NCBI GenBank assembly: GCA_034408745.1
Contig: JAWXCM010000334.1
Coordinates: 1-13,348 of the forward strand
DNA length: 13,348 nucleotides
Source: JAWXCM01 sp034408745
GTDB lineage: Bacteria > Acidobacteriota > Terriglobia > Bryobacterales > Bryobacteraceae
Reading direction: 5' to 3'
Part shown: positions 7,076 to 13,348 of the stretch, piece after piece
Position numbering within the stretch: position 1 is the stretch's first letter
Layout: every line of letters starts with the position of its first letter
Translations under genes and position numbers: made by a program
The notes under the pieces: model-generated
The model's input: only the letters and a program-made list of their open reading frames with translations
The model's database searches: none
What the model was told of the DNA's origin: nothing

Positions 7076-7406
7076 GGACCCGATCGATCGCCGCCAGGTA
7101 GGTGGCCTTCGACTGGACCCCCACCAGCCTCTCCCGGACCTTGCCCTGCCGGAAGATCAGGACCGTTGGGATCGACAGAATGCCGAACGATCTGGCGGCT
7201 ATGGGACTCCGCTCGAGGTCCACCTTGACCACTGTCACGCGGGTACCCCGTTCGGCCGCAATCGCTTTGATGATAGGCTCGAGGGCATGGCAGGGACTGC
7301 ACCAGCTGGCCCCGAAATCGAGAAGCACGGGCCGGTCAATAGCCGCCAGGCCCTGCTCCAGGGTACGGTCCGTGAATTCGACAATGCCGGTATACAGTTC
7401 GCTCAT
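7065..7406 (-). CDS. thioredoxin family protein
   Basis: A 113-residue, single-domain thioredoxin-fold protein without signal peptide, so a cytoplasmic dithiol-disulfide oxidoreductase. The active site is WCSPC (Trp35-Cys39) after VLLDFGAS, where classical thioredoxin has WCGPC. The cis-proline loop is SIPTVLIF (Pro80), and GKVRERLVG follows as in typical thioredoxins. ATG 7406 gives normal family length; a longer reading from TTG 7454 would overlap the upstream gene. There is no strong ribosome binding site, but the start lies 16 bases after the stop of the AhpD-like gene, so translation is probably coupled and the two proteins may share a dithiol pathway, as AhpD-like proteins need reduction of their CxxC. 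Confidence 0.9.
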   Translation of the reverse strand: MSELYTGIVEFTDRTLEQGLAAIDRPVLLDFGASWCSPCHALEPIIKAIAAERGTRVTVVKVDLERSPIAARSFGILSIPTVLIFRQGKVRERLVGVQSKATYLAAIDRVLKN

Positions 7407-7422
7407 GGCTACTGACGGGCGC

Positions 7423-7980
7423 TCACGCTGCCCGGCTCCAGCGCTCCTTTTCAAATGCAGCGTCCAATGGCGTCTTCAGCAGGTGGTTAATGTAGTTACT
7501 GAGTGTCTTGACGGACACGCCCAGGATCACGTCCAGGACCTGTGCGCGGGTAAACCCCGCATTGAGAACGAACTGGAGTTCCCCGTCCTCGACACAGCCG
7601 CGGCCACGCACGACCTGCCGCGTAAACGTAGCCAGGGCATCCAGCCGCCGATCCTTCAGGTCACCACCACGGCGCAATGCATCCACTTCACCGGAATCGA
7701 CTTTGACCATATTCCGGGCAATGAACGAGTGAGCACTGACGCAGAACTCGCAGCCATTTTCAACGCTGGTGGCGAGCATGACGACCTGCTGCTCCACGGG
7801 ACTCAGGGACGAGCGCTCGAAAATGCCGGCCAGCGTGAGGTAGCCCTCCAACGCCGCGGGGGACTCGGCCATCCCAGCCAGCATGCCGGGCACGAAACCA
7901 AAACGGCCAGCTATCTTCTCGAGCAGCGGCCGCGACGCCGTTGGTGCATTCTCCACCGAATGAAACTTGAATTGACTCAC
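7423..7980 (-). CDS. carboxymuconolactone decarboxylase (AhpD-like) family protein
   Basis: A 185-residue helical protein of the AhpD-like CMD superfamily. The active-site helix is ENGCEFCVSAHS (74-85) with Cys77-x2-Cys80 and His84, the arrangement of the thiol-peroxidase/AhpD branch rather than of true carboxymuconolactone decarboxylase. Other family features are FGFVPGMLAGMAESPAALEGY (27-47) and SSLSPVEQQVVMLA. It likely works as an alkylhydroperoxidase-type dithiol protein; the substrate is unknown. GTG 7980 is chosen because GGAG lies seven bases upstream and the resulting VSQFKFHSVENAP matches how such proteins usually start. A TTG at 8022 would add 14 residues. It precedes a thioredoxin gene and is divergent from an AraC-family regulator, which probably controls it. 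Confidence 0.88.
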   Translation of the reverse strand: MSQFKFHSVENAPTASRPLLEKIAGRFGFVPGMLAGMAESPAALEGYLTLAGIFERSSLSPVEQQVVMLATSVENGCEFCVSAHSFIARNMVKVDSGEVDALRRGGDLKDRRLDALATFTRQVVRGRGCVEDGELQFVLNAGFTRAQVLDVILGVSVKTLSNYINHLLKTPLDAAFEKERWSRAA

Positions 7981-8011
7981 GATGCTTCTCCATTTCCCGA
8001 TCCAACGGGGA

Positions 8012-8056
8012 TAATCATCCAAGAGGAACCGCTTATGCGGCTATCTGTGATGATTA
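8012..8056. promoter_or_regulatory. candidate operator: nested inverted repeats in the AraC/CMD divergent intergenic region
   Basis: Within the 103 bases between the two divergent start codons, TAATCATC (8012-8019) is matched by its reverse complement GATGATTA (8049-8056). Inside this pair sits CCGC-TTAT-GCGG (8029-8040). The two inverted repeats share almost the same centre, about 8034. That layout suits a dimeric regulator acting on both promoters, and the neighbouring AraC-family protein is the obvious candidate. Repeat lengths are short, so chance is not excluded. Confidence 0.35.
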
Positions 8057-8083
8057 CCTTAGGGTTTCATTGAGGAAGCGGAA

Positions 8084-9013
8084 ATGACCACAAATCCGCC
8101 ATCTGTAGCCGATCGTTCGGCCGGCGACATGCTGTCGAGAATTCTGGAGCTGTATCAGCTGAGCGCCAGCGTTTTTGCGAATCCGAGTACCTGTGGCCCC
8201 TGGCAGCTGGAAATGCCGCCCAGCCCCCATGTCGAATTTCACCTCGTGGCCGCCGGCGAGTGCTTTCTGCACCTGGATCCCGGCTTCAGTCAGCCGATCA
8301 GCCTGCAAGCCGGGGACGTTGTGGTATTCCCCCGCAGCCGCGGCCACTTACTGAGCCAGTCCAGGCACATTGCTGCATCCGGTAGCCAGTTGTTCCAGTC
8401 CGGTACCGGCCCGCGTACCGAGCTGGTGTGTGGCACGTTTGCACTTGCTGGCGCACAGAGTAATCCCCTGATCATGTCGCTCGCGGACGTCGTGATCGTG
8501 ACCGGCAAGGAGGCGCGTGAGGAGCTTAAGGCCCTCGCCTTGCTTTTGGCACGAGAGGCCCAGCAGGATCGATCCGCCCGCGAGAGCGTTCTGAGCCGGC
8601 TGTCCGAAGTGCTGTTTGTCTATGTCCTGCGGCACGAACTGGAGCGGGGCACCATTCGTGGCGGACTGCTGAGCGCGTTCCTCGATCCGGGCCTGCGGCA
8701 GGTCCTGGTAGCCATGCTGGACTCGCCGGGCAGGCGCTGGACCATCGCGAAACTGGCCGCTGAGGCGCACCTGTCCCGGACCGCATTTCTCGAGCGCTTC
8801 CAGGGCGCCGTCGGCGTGCCGCCCATGCACTTTCTGGCGGACTGGCGAATGCGCGTCGCCGAGACACGACTCCGGGATGGCAGCAGGTCCGTGGCTGCCG
8901 TGGCCAGTGAACTCGGCTACTCGACCGAGACCGCATTTCGCCGGGCGTTCAAGCGAATCAGGGGCGTTGGGCCGGGTTCGGTTCGCCGGCGGGCGAATGT
9001 CGAAGGCCAGTGA
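8084..9013 (+). CDS. AraC family transcriptional regulator with N-terminal cupin domain
   Basis: A 309-residue regulator. Residues about 15-115 form a cupin-type ligand domain of the AraC_binding_2/cupin_6 kind (VEFHLVAAGECFLHL and LQAGDVVVFPRSRGHLL). The C-terminal AraC DNA-binding domain has two helix-turn-helix units: WTIAKLAAEAHLSRTAFLERF (219-239), followed by VGVPPMHFLADWRM, and SVAAVASELGYSTETAFRRAFKR (269-291). The usual G-x-x-P-x-x-Y/F-R end is degenerate here (GVGPGSVRRR). GAGGAAG precedes the ATG at good spacing. Divergent orientation to the AhpD-like/thioredoxin pair is common for this kind of regulator and suggests that pair is its target. A decayed copy of its first 29 codons lies at 10055-10150. 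Confidence 0.92.
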   Translation: MTTNPPSVADRSAGDMLSRILELYQLSASVFANPSTCGPWQLEMPPSPHVEFHLVAAGECFLHLDPGFSQPISLQAGDVVVFPRSRGHLLSQSRHIAASGSQLFQSGTGPRTELVCGTFALAGAQSNPLIMSLADVVIVTGKEAREELKALALLLAREAQQDRSARESVLSRLSEVLFVYVLRHELERGTIRGGLLSAFLDPGLRQVLVAMLDSPGRRWTIAKLAAEAHLSRTAFLERFQGAVGVPPMHFLADWRMRVAETRLRDGSRSVAAVASELGYSTETAFRRAFKRIRGVGPGSVRRRANVEGQ

Positions 9014-9355
9014 TCAACGGACAGGCGACGCGGCCCGAGCCCGCGTGGCACTCGGTGCGCTATCGCGCGATCGCCACAAAGCCCGAGCGTTTGAACGTCG
9101 CCTGTGCGCTGGTGAATCTGTTCATGCTGCGAAAAGCGTTGTTGCGCGCGACGTAGTCGACGTGTCGACGACATTTGCAATGACTGCCAAAGGCGCACTC
9201 TGCCTGGCGATCGTACGGGCATCGAAGTAGCGACAGCGACTACAACAGGGTCCAGCGCGCTCATAAACACCAAATAGATCAGACGTGTCCTGCGGAGGGC
9301 GGGGCCGCACCTCTACCGACCAGGACGGCGTGTCGGTCGAGGGCAGCGCGTGCGG
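9014..9355. other. 342-base stretch without a recognisable gene
   Basis: Between the convergent araC-type gene and the DUF6789 gene I find no protein I recognise in six frames. A small hairpin ACGCGG-N7-CCGCGT (9028-9046) just after the araC stop could aid termination but has no T-run. GTCGAC occurs twice two bases apart (9156-9161 and 9164-9169). On the minus strand around 9050-9175 a few residues (FRSMNRFTSAQATF) vaguely recall transposase C-termini, too weakly to call. Confidence 0.5.
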
Positions 9356-9796
9356 CTACGCGAGCGCGTGGCTCACCCCTCGGGAAGTGAGCTTCCCGAA
9401 GGGAAGGCCAAGCACTACGCCGTAGATAACGTGCAGCACCAGCGTCATCACGGGGGCCATGATTCCCAGGTGTAGGCCGAACAAGCCAGCACCGGTTATG
9501 GGTATCACCGCGATCATCATCATCGCCCACGCAGCCACTCCGAAGACGACACCTTTTATCAGGCTCGTTTTGCCTGGAAGTAAACGGCGAAGTAGGGCGA
9601 ACGCAATGCCAGAAATGCTCGTACCGATCATAACGTGAGCGGCCCACCCGAGGGTTTCTGGTCCGTTCATCATTGAGCTGAGCATGGCGATGACGTCGAG
9701 CTGCGGCATCAGCCCCATGGGCGATTTGATCACCATCAAAGCTGATAGCACTAGGGTGGCAGTCAGGCTCGCGAGCATACTTCGTGGAGTACTCAT
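9356..9796 (-). CDS. DUF6789 family integral membrane protein
   Basis: A 146-residue protein with four probable membrane helices (about 7-24, 48-70, 78-99 and 104-130). Its conserved-looking parts, PMGLMPQLDVIAMLSSMM (26-43), GWAAHVMIGTSISG, KGVVFGVAAWAMMMIAVIP and GAGLFGLHLGIMAPVMTLVLH, match the DUF6789 family as I recall it. The function of the family is unknown; it sits in the inner membrane. ATG 9796 is strongly supported by GGAGGAG five bases upstream; the reading frame is open further to 9832 without such a signal. The gene stands alone, with no same-strand neighbour. A perfect hairpin, TCGGGAAG-TGAG-CTTCCCGA (9380-9399), lies within its last codons and might slow or end transcription. 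Confidence 0.82.
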   Translation of the reverse strand: MSTPRSMLASLTATLVLSALMVIKSPMGLMPQLDVIAMLSSMMNGPETLGWAAHVMIGTSISGIAFALLRRLLPGKTSLIKGVVFGVAAWAMMMIAVIPITGAGLFGLHLGIMAPVMTLVLHVIYGVVLGLPFGKLTSRGVSHALA

Positions 9797-10054
9797 GTTT
9801 CTCCTCCATCGCTGGAATGTTGTCCTCGGCACGTGCGTCGCCGGACTCGTTCAGTTGCTTATCGCCAAGTGAGTCGCCGAAGTCGACGATTCCTTCCCGG
9901 CCGCCCATTGGTTTGCCGTCTCGGTGTTTGAACTCGGGTACGGTTGTATGGATGCGCGACCATTGCCTGTGGCACACAGGAACACACGTTCGTTGTGCCA
10001 CAGGCAATGCGGCAGCCCGAGATATTGACGGTGGGGTTTGGTGTGGAATCGGAT
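9797..10054. other. intergenic region with a perfect inverted repeat and no recognisable gene
   Basis: The 5' part holds the upstream region and ribosome binding site of the DUF6789 gene. No open frame here looks like a known protein. The main structure is the 16-bp inverted repeat at 9961-10009. The last 25-30 bases resemble the leader of the araC-type gene at 8084, for example GGGTTT and a GGAA-x-CGGA block before the ATG, so the duplication seen at 10055 begins slightly upstream. Confidence 0.5.
9961..10009. repeat. perfect 16-bp inverted repeat (stem-loop)
   Basis: CATTGCCTGTGGCACA (9961-9976) is followed after 17 bases by its exact reverse complement TGTGCCACAGGCAATG (9994-10009). No T-run follows on either strand, so it is not a standard intrinsic terminator. 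It lies between the DUF6789 promoter side and the araC-like fragment. It could be an operator, a recombination or transposon-end relic, or a structured RNA. Confidence 0.85.
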
Positions 10055-10150
10055 ATGGCCGCAAATCCGCCATCTGTAGCCGATCGTCCGGCTGGCGACA
10101 TGCCGTCGCGGGTCCTGGAGCTGTATCAGTTGAGCGCCAGTTTCTTTCAT
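10055..10150 (+). pseudogene. fragment of an AraC family regulator gene (5' end only), paralogous to 8084-9013
   Basis: The first 29 codons match those of the AraC-type gene at 8084 in 24 of 29 residues and about 76 of 87 bases, with a 26-base identical run. It reads MAANPPSVADRPAGDM and then LELYQLSAS. Two of the changes put Pro in place of Ser12 and Leu17. After SAS the match fades (FFHESK against VFANPS) and the frame runs into unrelated sequence with a stop at 10321. Neither the cupin core nor the DNA-binding domain is present, so it cannot be a working regulator. Confidence 0.8.
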
Positions 10151-10555
10151 GAAAGTAAACCTGCTCTCGGGGATGGCGTTTCAAATATAGGGGCGCCCGA
10201 CCAGCGTGTACGCCAGCGTGTAAGAACGACTACTGTAAGGAAATCGCGATGCTGGCGACCAATGACTGATCTTCTGGATGCTCTTTGGCAATGCAACGGG
10301 CCACTGCGCCCCAGAAAGTAGGCGTCCTGTTCAAGTCCATCCACAATTGACCCACTTGTGTAGTGAAACTCTGCAGCTGGGCCGGCAGGGGTTGACTCCA
10401 CGTCCGAGTCTCAAATGGTTGGAGATCAACACTACGTGGAAGCGGAACGCGCCGTCGCGAAGACATTGACGTCCATGAACAACATTCGTCCTTTACCGCA
10501 CCGACTGCGTGCTGTCGATGATGTAACGTCCGAAATGAACACTCGAGAAACCGAC
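10151..10555. other. 405-base stretch without a recognisable gene
   Basis: This follows the araC fragment and leads to the TVP38/TMEM64 gene. CCAGCGTGTA occurs twice with two bases between (10201-10210 and 10213-10222). AAGGAAATCGCG precedes an ATG at 10249 that opens only six codons. A minus-strand open frame ending at 10230 includes QLWMDLNRTPTFWGAVARC, which I cannot assign to a family. The frame of the downstream gene is open from 10415, but its first 40 codons do not look like part of that family. Confidence 0.45.
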
Positions 10556-11301
10556 ATGACTCCCGCCACTGACAACAGTCCCACACTTCAGCGGACAACG
10601 TCCGCGGCCAGGCCCGGCTTTCGTTGGAAGTGGCTGCTCTACTCCGGCGTGGCAGTCGCACTCATCGCCGCCGCCATGGTCGCCTTCAAATATTTCCATG
10701 GTCAGGAGTTGCTCAGGCAGGCGATCGATTGGGTCGCCCAACTCGGACTTATGGGGCCCGTCATTTTCATCGGGCTCTACATTTTGGCGACCGTTCTGTT
10801 CATCCCCGGCTCGGTGCTGACACTCGGCGCGGGCGCGGTGTTTGGCGTGGTGTGGGGGTCGATCTACGTTTCGATCGCCTCGACGCTGGGGGCGACCTGC
10901 GCGTTTCTCGTCGGGCGCTATGTGGCCCGCGACGCCATTGCCCGCAAGATCGAAGGCAACCAACGTTTCGCCGCGATCGACAAGGCCGTCGCAAACGAGG
11001 GTTGGAAAATCGTCGGGCTGATGCGGCTCTCGCCGGTGTTTCCTTTCACGCTGTTGAACTACGCCTTCGGCCTAACGCAAGTGAAGTTGCGCGATTACGT
11101 CCTCGCCTCGTGGATCGGCATGATGCCCGGCACGATCCTGTATGTGTATCTCGGCTCGCTCGCGCAGGCCGCCACTGGCGACCGCGCGCGCACCACCAGC
11201 GAATGGGTGCTCTACGGCGTCGGCCTGCTCGCCACGGTCATCGTCACCGTCTTCGTCACGCGCCTCGCGAAAACGCGCTCGCGAAAAAGATTACGCAATA
11301 A
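10556..11301 (+). CDS. TVP38/TMEM64 family (DedA superfamily) membrane protein, frameshifted near its end
   Basis: An inner-membrane protein with the VTT/SNARE-associated domain; relatives are proposed lipid or proton-coupled transporters, often next to MerA-like reductases. From ATG 10556 it has a membrane helix (26-43), then YILATVLFIPGSVLTLGAGAVFG (75-97), GRYVAR (120-125), LMRLSPVFPFTLLNYAFGL, and a last helix ending VTVFVTRLAK (residue 239). Family members usually end soon after that helix. Here that tail, NALAKKITQ with TAA at 11299-11301, is in the neighbouring frame: one extra A in the AAAA run at 11270-11273 would restore it and give 248 residues. As given, the original frame reads on to 11713, deep inside the next gene, with arginine-rich nonsense. 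ATG 10535 is an alternative start. The restored stop lies 20 bases before the reductase ATG. Confidence 0.82.
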
Positions 11302-11321
11302 CCGCACGCAGAAACATTTTT

Positions 11322-12845
11322 ATGAGCGAACAAACGCAACCGCCCGTCCTGCCATGGGACAATCACAATCGAAGACTGGTCTCCAATGTCCACCCGCTGA
11401 ACTGGAAAAACCCGACGCCCGCGGAGCGCTACAATCTCGTCGTGATCGGCGGCGGCACGGCGGGGCTGGTGTCGGCCATTGGCGCGGCAGGGCTCGGCGC
11501 CAAGGTCGCGCTCATCGAGCAACACTTGCTCGGCGGCGATTGCCTGAACGTCGGCTGCGTGCCGTCCAAGGCCATCATCCGCGCGGCACGCGCAGCGGCG
11601 GCAGTGCGCGATGCGGGGGAGTTCGGCGTCAACGTTCCGGCCGGCGTGACGGTGGATTTTGGCAAGGCGATGGAACGGATGCGCCGTCTGCGCGCCGACA
11701 TCAGCCCGCATGATTCGGCGCAACGCTTCGCCGACGTCGGCGTGGATGTTTTTTTCGGCGGCGGACAATTCACCGGTTCGGACCGCGTGGAGGTCGCAGG
11801 GCAGACGCTGCGCTTTTCCAGGGCCGTCATCGCCACTGGCGCGCGCGCCACCGCTCCGCCGATTCCAGGGTTACAGGATGTTCCTTACCTGACCAACGAA
11901 ACGCTGTTCTCACTGACCGAATTGCCGAAGCGACTCGGCATCATCGGGGCCGGCCCGATCGGCTGTGAAATGGCGCAAGCTTTTGCCCGCTTGGGCGCGG
12001 AAGTTTTCCTGGTGGAGACGGAGCATGGCATCTTGCCCAGCGAGGATCGGGATGCAGCGGAAGCCGTCCTGGCCAAAATGGAGCGCGACGGAGTCAAGCT
12101 GCTTTGCTGCGGCAAGAAGCTCAAACTGGCCAACGACGCCGACGGCGTTCAACTGCAAGTTGAATCACATGGGCAGGGTTACGACGTGCTGGTAGATCAA
12201 CTCCTCGTCGCCGCGGGTCGTGCTCCCAATGTCGAGGGACTCGGCCTCGAGGCGGCCGGCGTCGCCGTCGACAAGAAAGGCGTGAAGGTGAATGACCGCT
12301 TGCAGACCGCGAACCCACGCATCTTCGCCTGCGGCGACATTTGCTCGCCGTTTCAGTTCACCCATGTGGCGGACTTCATGGCGCGCATCGTGATCCAGAA
12401 CGCGCTTTTCAAAGGCCGCGCCAAGTTCAGTGCGCTGAACATCCCGTGGACCACCTACACCTCGCCCGAGATCGCGCACGTCGGTCTTTACGAAAAGGAC
12501 GCGAAGGACAAGGGCATCGAGGTGGACACTTACACGCAGGAACTCGCCGAAGTAGACCGCGCCATGATCGACGGCGAGACCGAAGGCTACGTGCGCGTGC
12601 ATGTGCGCAAGGGCACCGACCAAATCCTCGGCGCCACGATCGTCGCCGCGCACGCCGGCGACCTGATTTCCGAAATCACGCTGGCGATGAACGGCAAGCT
12701 TGGCTTGAAGACGATCGGCTCGGCCATTCATCCGTATCCCACTCAAGCCGAAGCCATCCGCAAAGTCGGTGACCTCTACAACCGCACCCGCCTCACGCCC
12801 TTGGTGAAAAAGCTCATGGGCAAATGGCTGGGTTGGACGCGATAG
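11322..12845 (+). CDS. MerA/lipoamide dehydrogenase-like FAD-dependent disulfide oxidoreductase
   Basis: A 507-residue class I pyridine nucleotide-disulfide oxidoreductase, probably cytoplasmic or attached to its membrane partner. After a 36-residue leader come the FAD site VVIGGGTAG (40-48), the redox-active pair GGDCLNVGCVPSK (Cys74, Cys79), ATGARATAPPIPG (171-183), the NAD(P) site IGAGPIGCEMAQ (208-219), the second FAD motif ACGDI and the interface motif HPYPTQAE (470-477). The usual catalytic His is replaced by Tyr472 there, as in MerA, but the NmerA domain and the C-terminal Cys-Cys pair of MerA are both missing, so mercury reduction is unlikely. It follows a TVP38/TMEM64 gene, a frequent pairing. 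ATG 11322 gives the family-like N-terminus MSEQTQPPVLPWD; the ribosome binding site is weak. The gene at 1-291 encodes a paralogue. Confidence 0.92.
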   Translation: MSEQTQPPVLPWDNHNRRLVSNVHPLNWKNPTPAERYNLVVIGGGTAGLVSAIGAAGLGAKVALIEQHLLGGDCLNVGCVPSKAIIRAARAAAAVRDAGEFGVNVPAGVTVDFGKAMERMRRLRADISPHDSAQRFADVGVDVFFGGGQFTGSDRVEVAGQTLRFSRAVIATGARATAPPIPGLQDVPYLTNETLFSLTELPKRLGIIGAGPIGCEMAQAFARLGAEVFLVETEHGILPSEDRDAAEAVLAKMERDGVKLLCCGKKLKLANDADGVQLQVESHGQGYDVLVDQLLVAAGRAPNVEGLGLEAAGVAVDKKGVKVNDRLQTANPRIFACGDICSPFQFTHVADFMARIVIQNALFKGRAKFSALNIPWTTYTSPEIAHVGLYEKDAKDKGIEVDTYTQELAEVDRAMIDGETEGYVRVHVRKGTDQILGATIVAAHAGDLISEITLAMNGKLGLKTIGSAIHPYPTQAEAIRKVGDLYNRTRLTPLVKKLMGKWLGWTR

Positions 12846-12893
12846 AAATGTCGGTCATCAAACCAGCGTCGGACGCCGCACCTCGCGATTCCG

Positions 12894-13348
12894 GTGCTCA
12901 CCACAAATGAAACCAAAGCCATAAACCGCAGTCATTCAGATCAACTGGCCATCAATACCATTCGCACCTTGTCCATGGACGCGGTGCAAGCGGCCAACTC
13001 CGGGCATCCCGGTACTCCGATGGCGATGGCGCCGGTGGTGTATTGCCTGTGGCAGAAGTTCCTGCGCTTCGACCCGGCCGACCCGATTTTGGCGAACCGG
13101 GATCGGTTCGTTCTCTCCATAGGCCACGCTTCGATGCTGATGTATTCGATGTTGCACCTGACCGGTGTGAAGGCGGTCAACCCGATATACGAAACGCTTG
13201 GCGAACTCGCGATCACGCTGGATGACATCAAGACATTCAGGCAACTAGACAGCAAATGTCCAGGTCACCCCGAATACCGGTGGACCTCCGGGGTGGAAAC
13301 CACGACCGGCCCGTTGGGACAAGGCGTGGCCGTCAGTGTCGGCATGGC
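12894..13348 (+). CDS. transketolase, N-terminal part (3' end outside window)
   Basis: Thiamine-diphosphate transketolase of the pentose phosphate/Calvin pathway; about 150 residues are visible. The signature IRTLSMDAVQAANSGHPGTP (starting about 12957) is followed by a Trp-containing YCLWQKFLRFDP, then GHASMLMYSMLHLTGV, LDSKCPGHPEY and the thiamine-diphosphate loop GVETTTGPLGQGVA. The frame is open to the window edge. The start is unclear. GTG 12894 is the only ordinary in-frame start codon before the conserved part, and it has no ribosome binding site. ATG 12907 is out of frame by one base; one more A in its ATGAAACC would give MKTKAINRSHSDQLAIN, a very natural N-terminus. It follows the reductase on the same strand and may be cotranscribed. 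Confidence 0.88.
   Translation, partial: MLTTNETKAINRSHSDQLAINTIRTLSMDAVQAANSGHPGTPMAMAPVVYCLWQKFLRFDPADPILANRDRFVLSIGHASMLMYSMLHLTGVKAVNPIYETLGELAITLDDIKTFRQLDSKCPGHPEYRWTSGVETTTGPLGQGVAVSVGM

Noticed and set aside
9050..9175. Possible transposase C-terminal remnant on the minus strand
   Set aside because: Only a few scattered residues resemble IS6-type C-termini, the frame is broken, and no terminal repeats or target duplications were found.
9380..9399. Hairpin TCGGGAAG-TGAG-CTTCCCGA as an intrinsic terminator
   Set aside because: It lies within the last codons of the DUF6789 gene and no T-run follows on either strand, so it is noted with the gene only.
9279..10184. Minus-strand open frame of 301 codons across the DUF6789 gene and the inverted repeat
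   Set aside because: It passes through the DUF6789 gene in another frame and is low-complexity and Arg/His/Asp-rich. The DUF6789 frame has a strong ribosome site and membrane helices.
11322..12845. Calling the reductase merA
   Set aside because: No NmerA domain, no C-terminal Cys pair, and no merR, merT or merP nearby.
13038..13052. ATTGCCTGTGGCA in the transketolase gene matches part of the inverted repeat arm at 9961
   Set aside because: It encodes conserved residues YCLWQ of transketolase and lacks the facing arm, so the 13-base match is best taken as chance.

Overview
This is a high-GC bacterial window, probably from a proteobacterium (perhaps gamma or beta). That placement rests on gene content only: an outer-membrane patatin lipoprotein, a DUF2934 protein, a TVP38/TMEM64-reductase pair and a proteobacterial-style transketolase. 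No rRNA, tRNA, CRISPR array or intact mobile element was seen.

Layout. (1) 1-2020, plus strand: the last 96 residues of a MerA/lipoamide-dehydrogenase-like flavoprotein, then a patatin-like lipoprotein, then a DUF2934 protein, all tightly packed. (2) 2226-4459, plus strand: a luciferase-like (LLM) oxidoreductase and a membrane-anchored alpha/beta hydrolase of haloalkane dehalogenase type. The hydrolase keeps its nucleophilic Asp but has Phe where the catalytic His should be. (3) 6446-4476, minus strand, convergent with (2): an ECF sigma factor, a zinc-binding anti-sigma factor and an exported SDR oxidoreductase, apparently one operon. (4) 6496-7075, plus strand: a two-CBS-domain protein whose N-terminus looks frameshifted. 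(5) 7980-7065, minus strand: an AhpD-like carboxymuconolactone-decarboxylase-family protein followed by a thioredoxin. A cupin-type AraC regulator (8084-9013) is divergent from them, across an intergenic region with nested inverted repeats. (6) 9014-10555: a gene-poor stretch with one DUF6789 membrane protein, a perfect 16-bp inverted repeat and a decayed copy of the start of the AraC gene. (7) 10556-13348, plus strand: a TVP38/TMEM64 membrane protein with a probable one-base deletion near its end, a second complete MerA/LpdA-like flavoprotein and the 5' part of a transketolase gene.

How the genes may work together. Redox is the common thread: two paralogous disulfide reductases, a thioredoxin beside an AhpD-like CxxC protein, a His/Cys-type anti-sigma factor, an SDR and an LLM oxidoreductase. 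The sigma/anti-sigma pair most simply controls itself and the exported SDR; the facing LLM-hydrolase pair may act on related substrates, but that is inference. Three separate gene ends or starts (6.5, 11.27 and 12.91 kb) look shifted by one base. Two of these lie in short A-runs, so indel errors in the sequence should be excluded before any biological reading.
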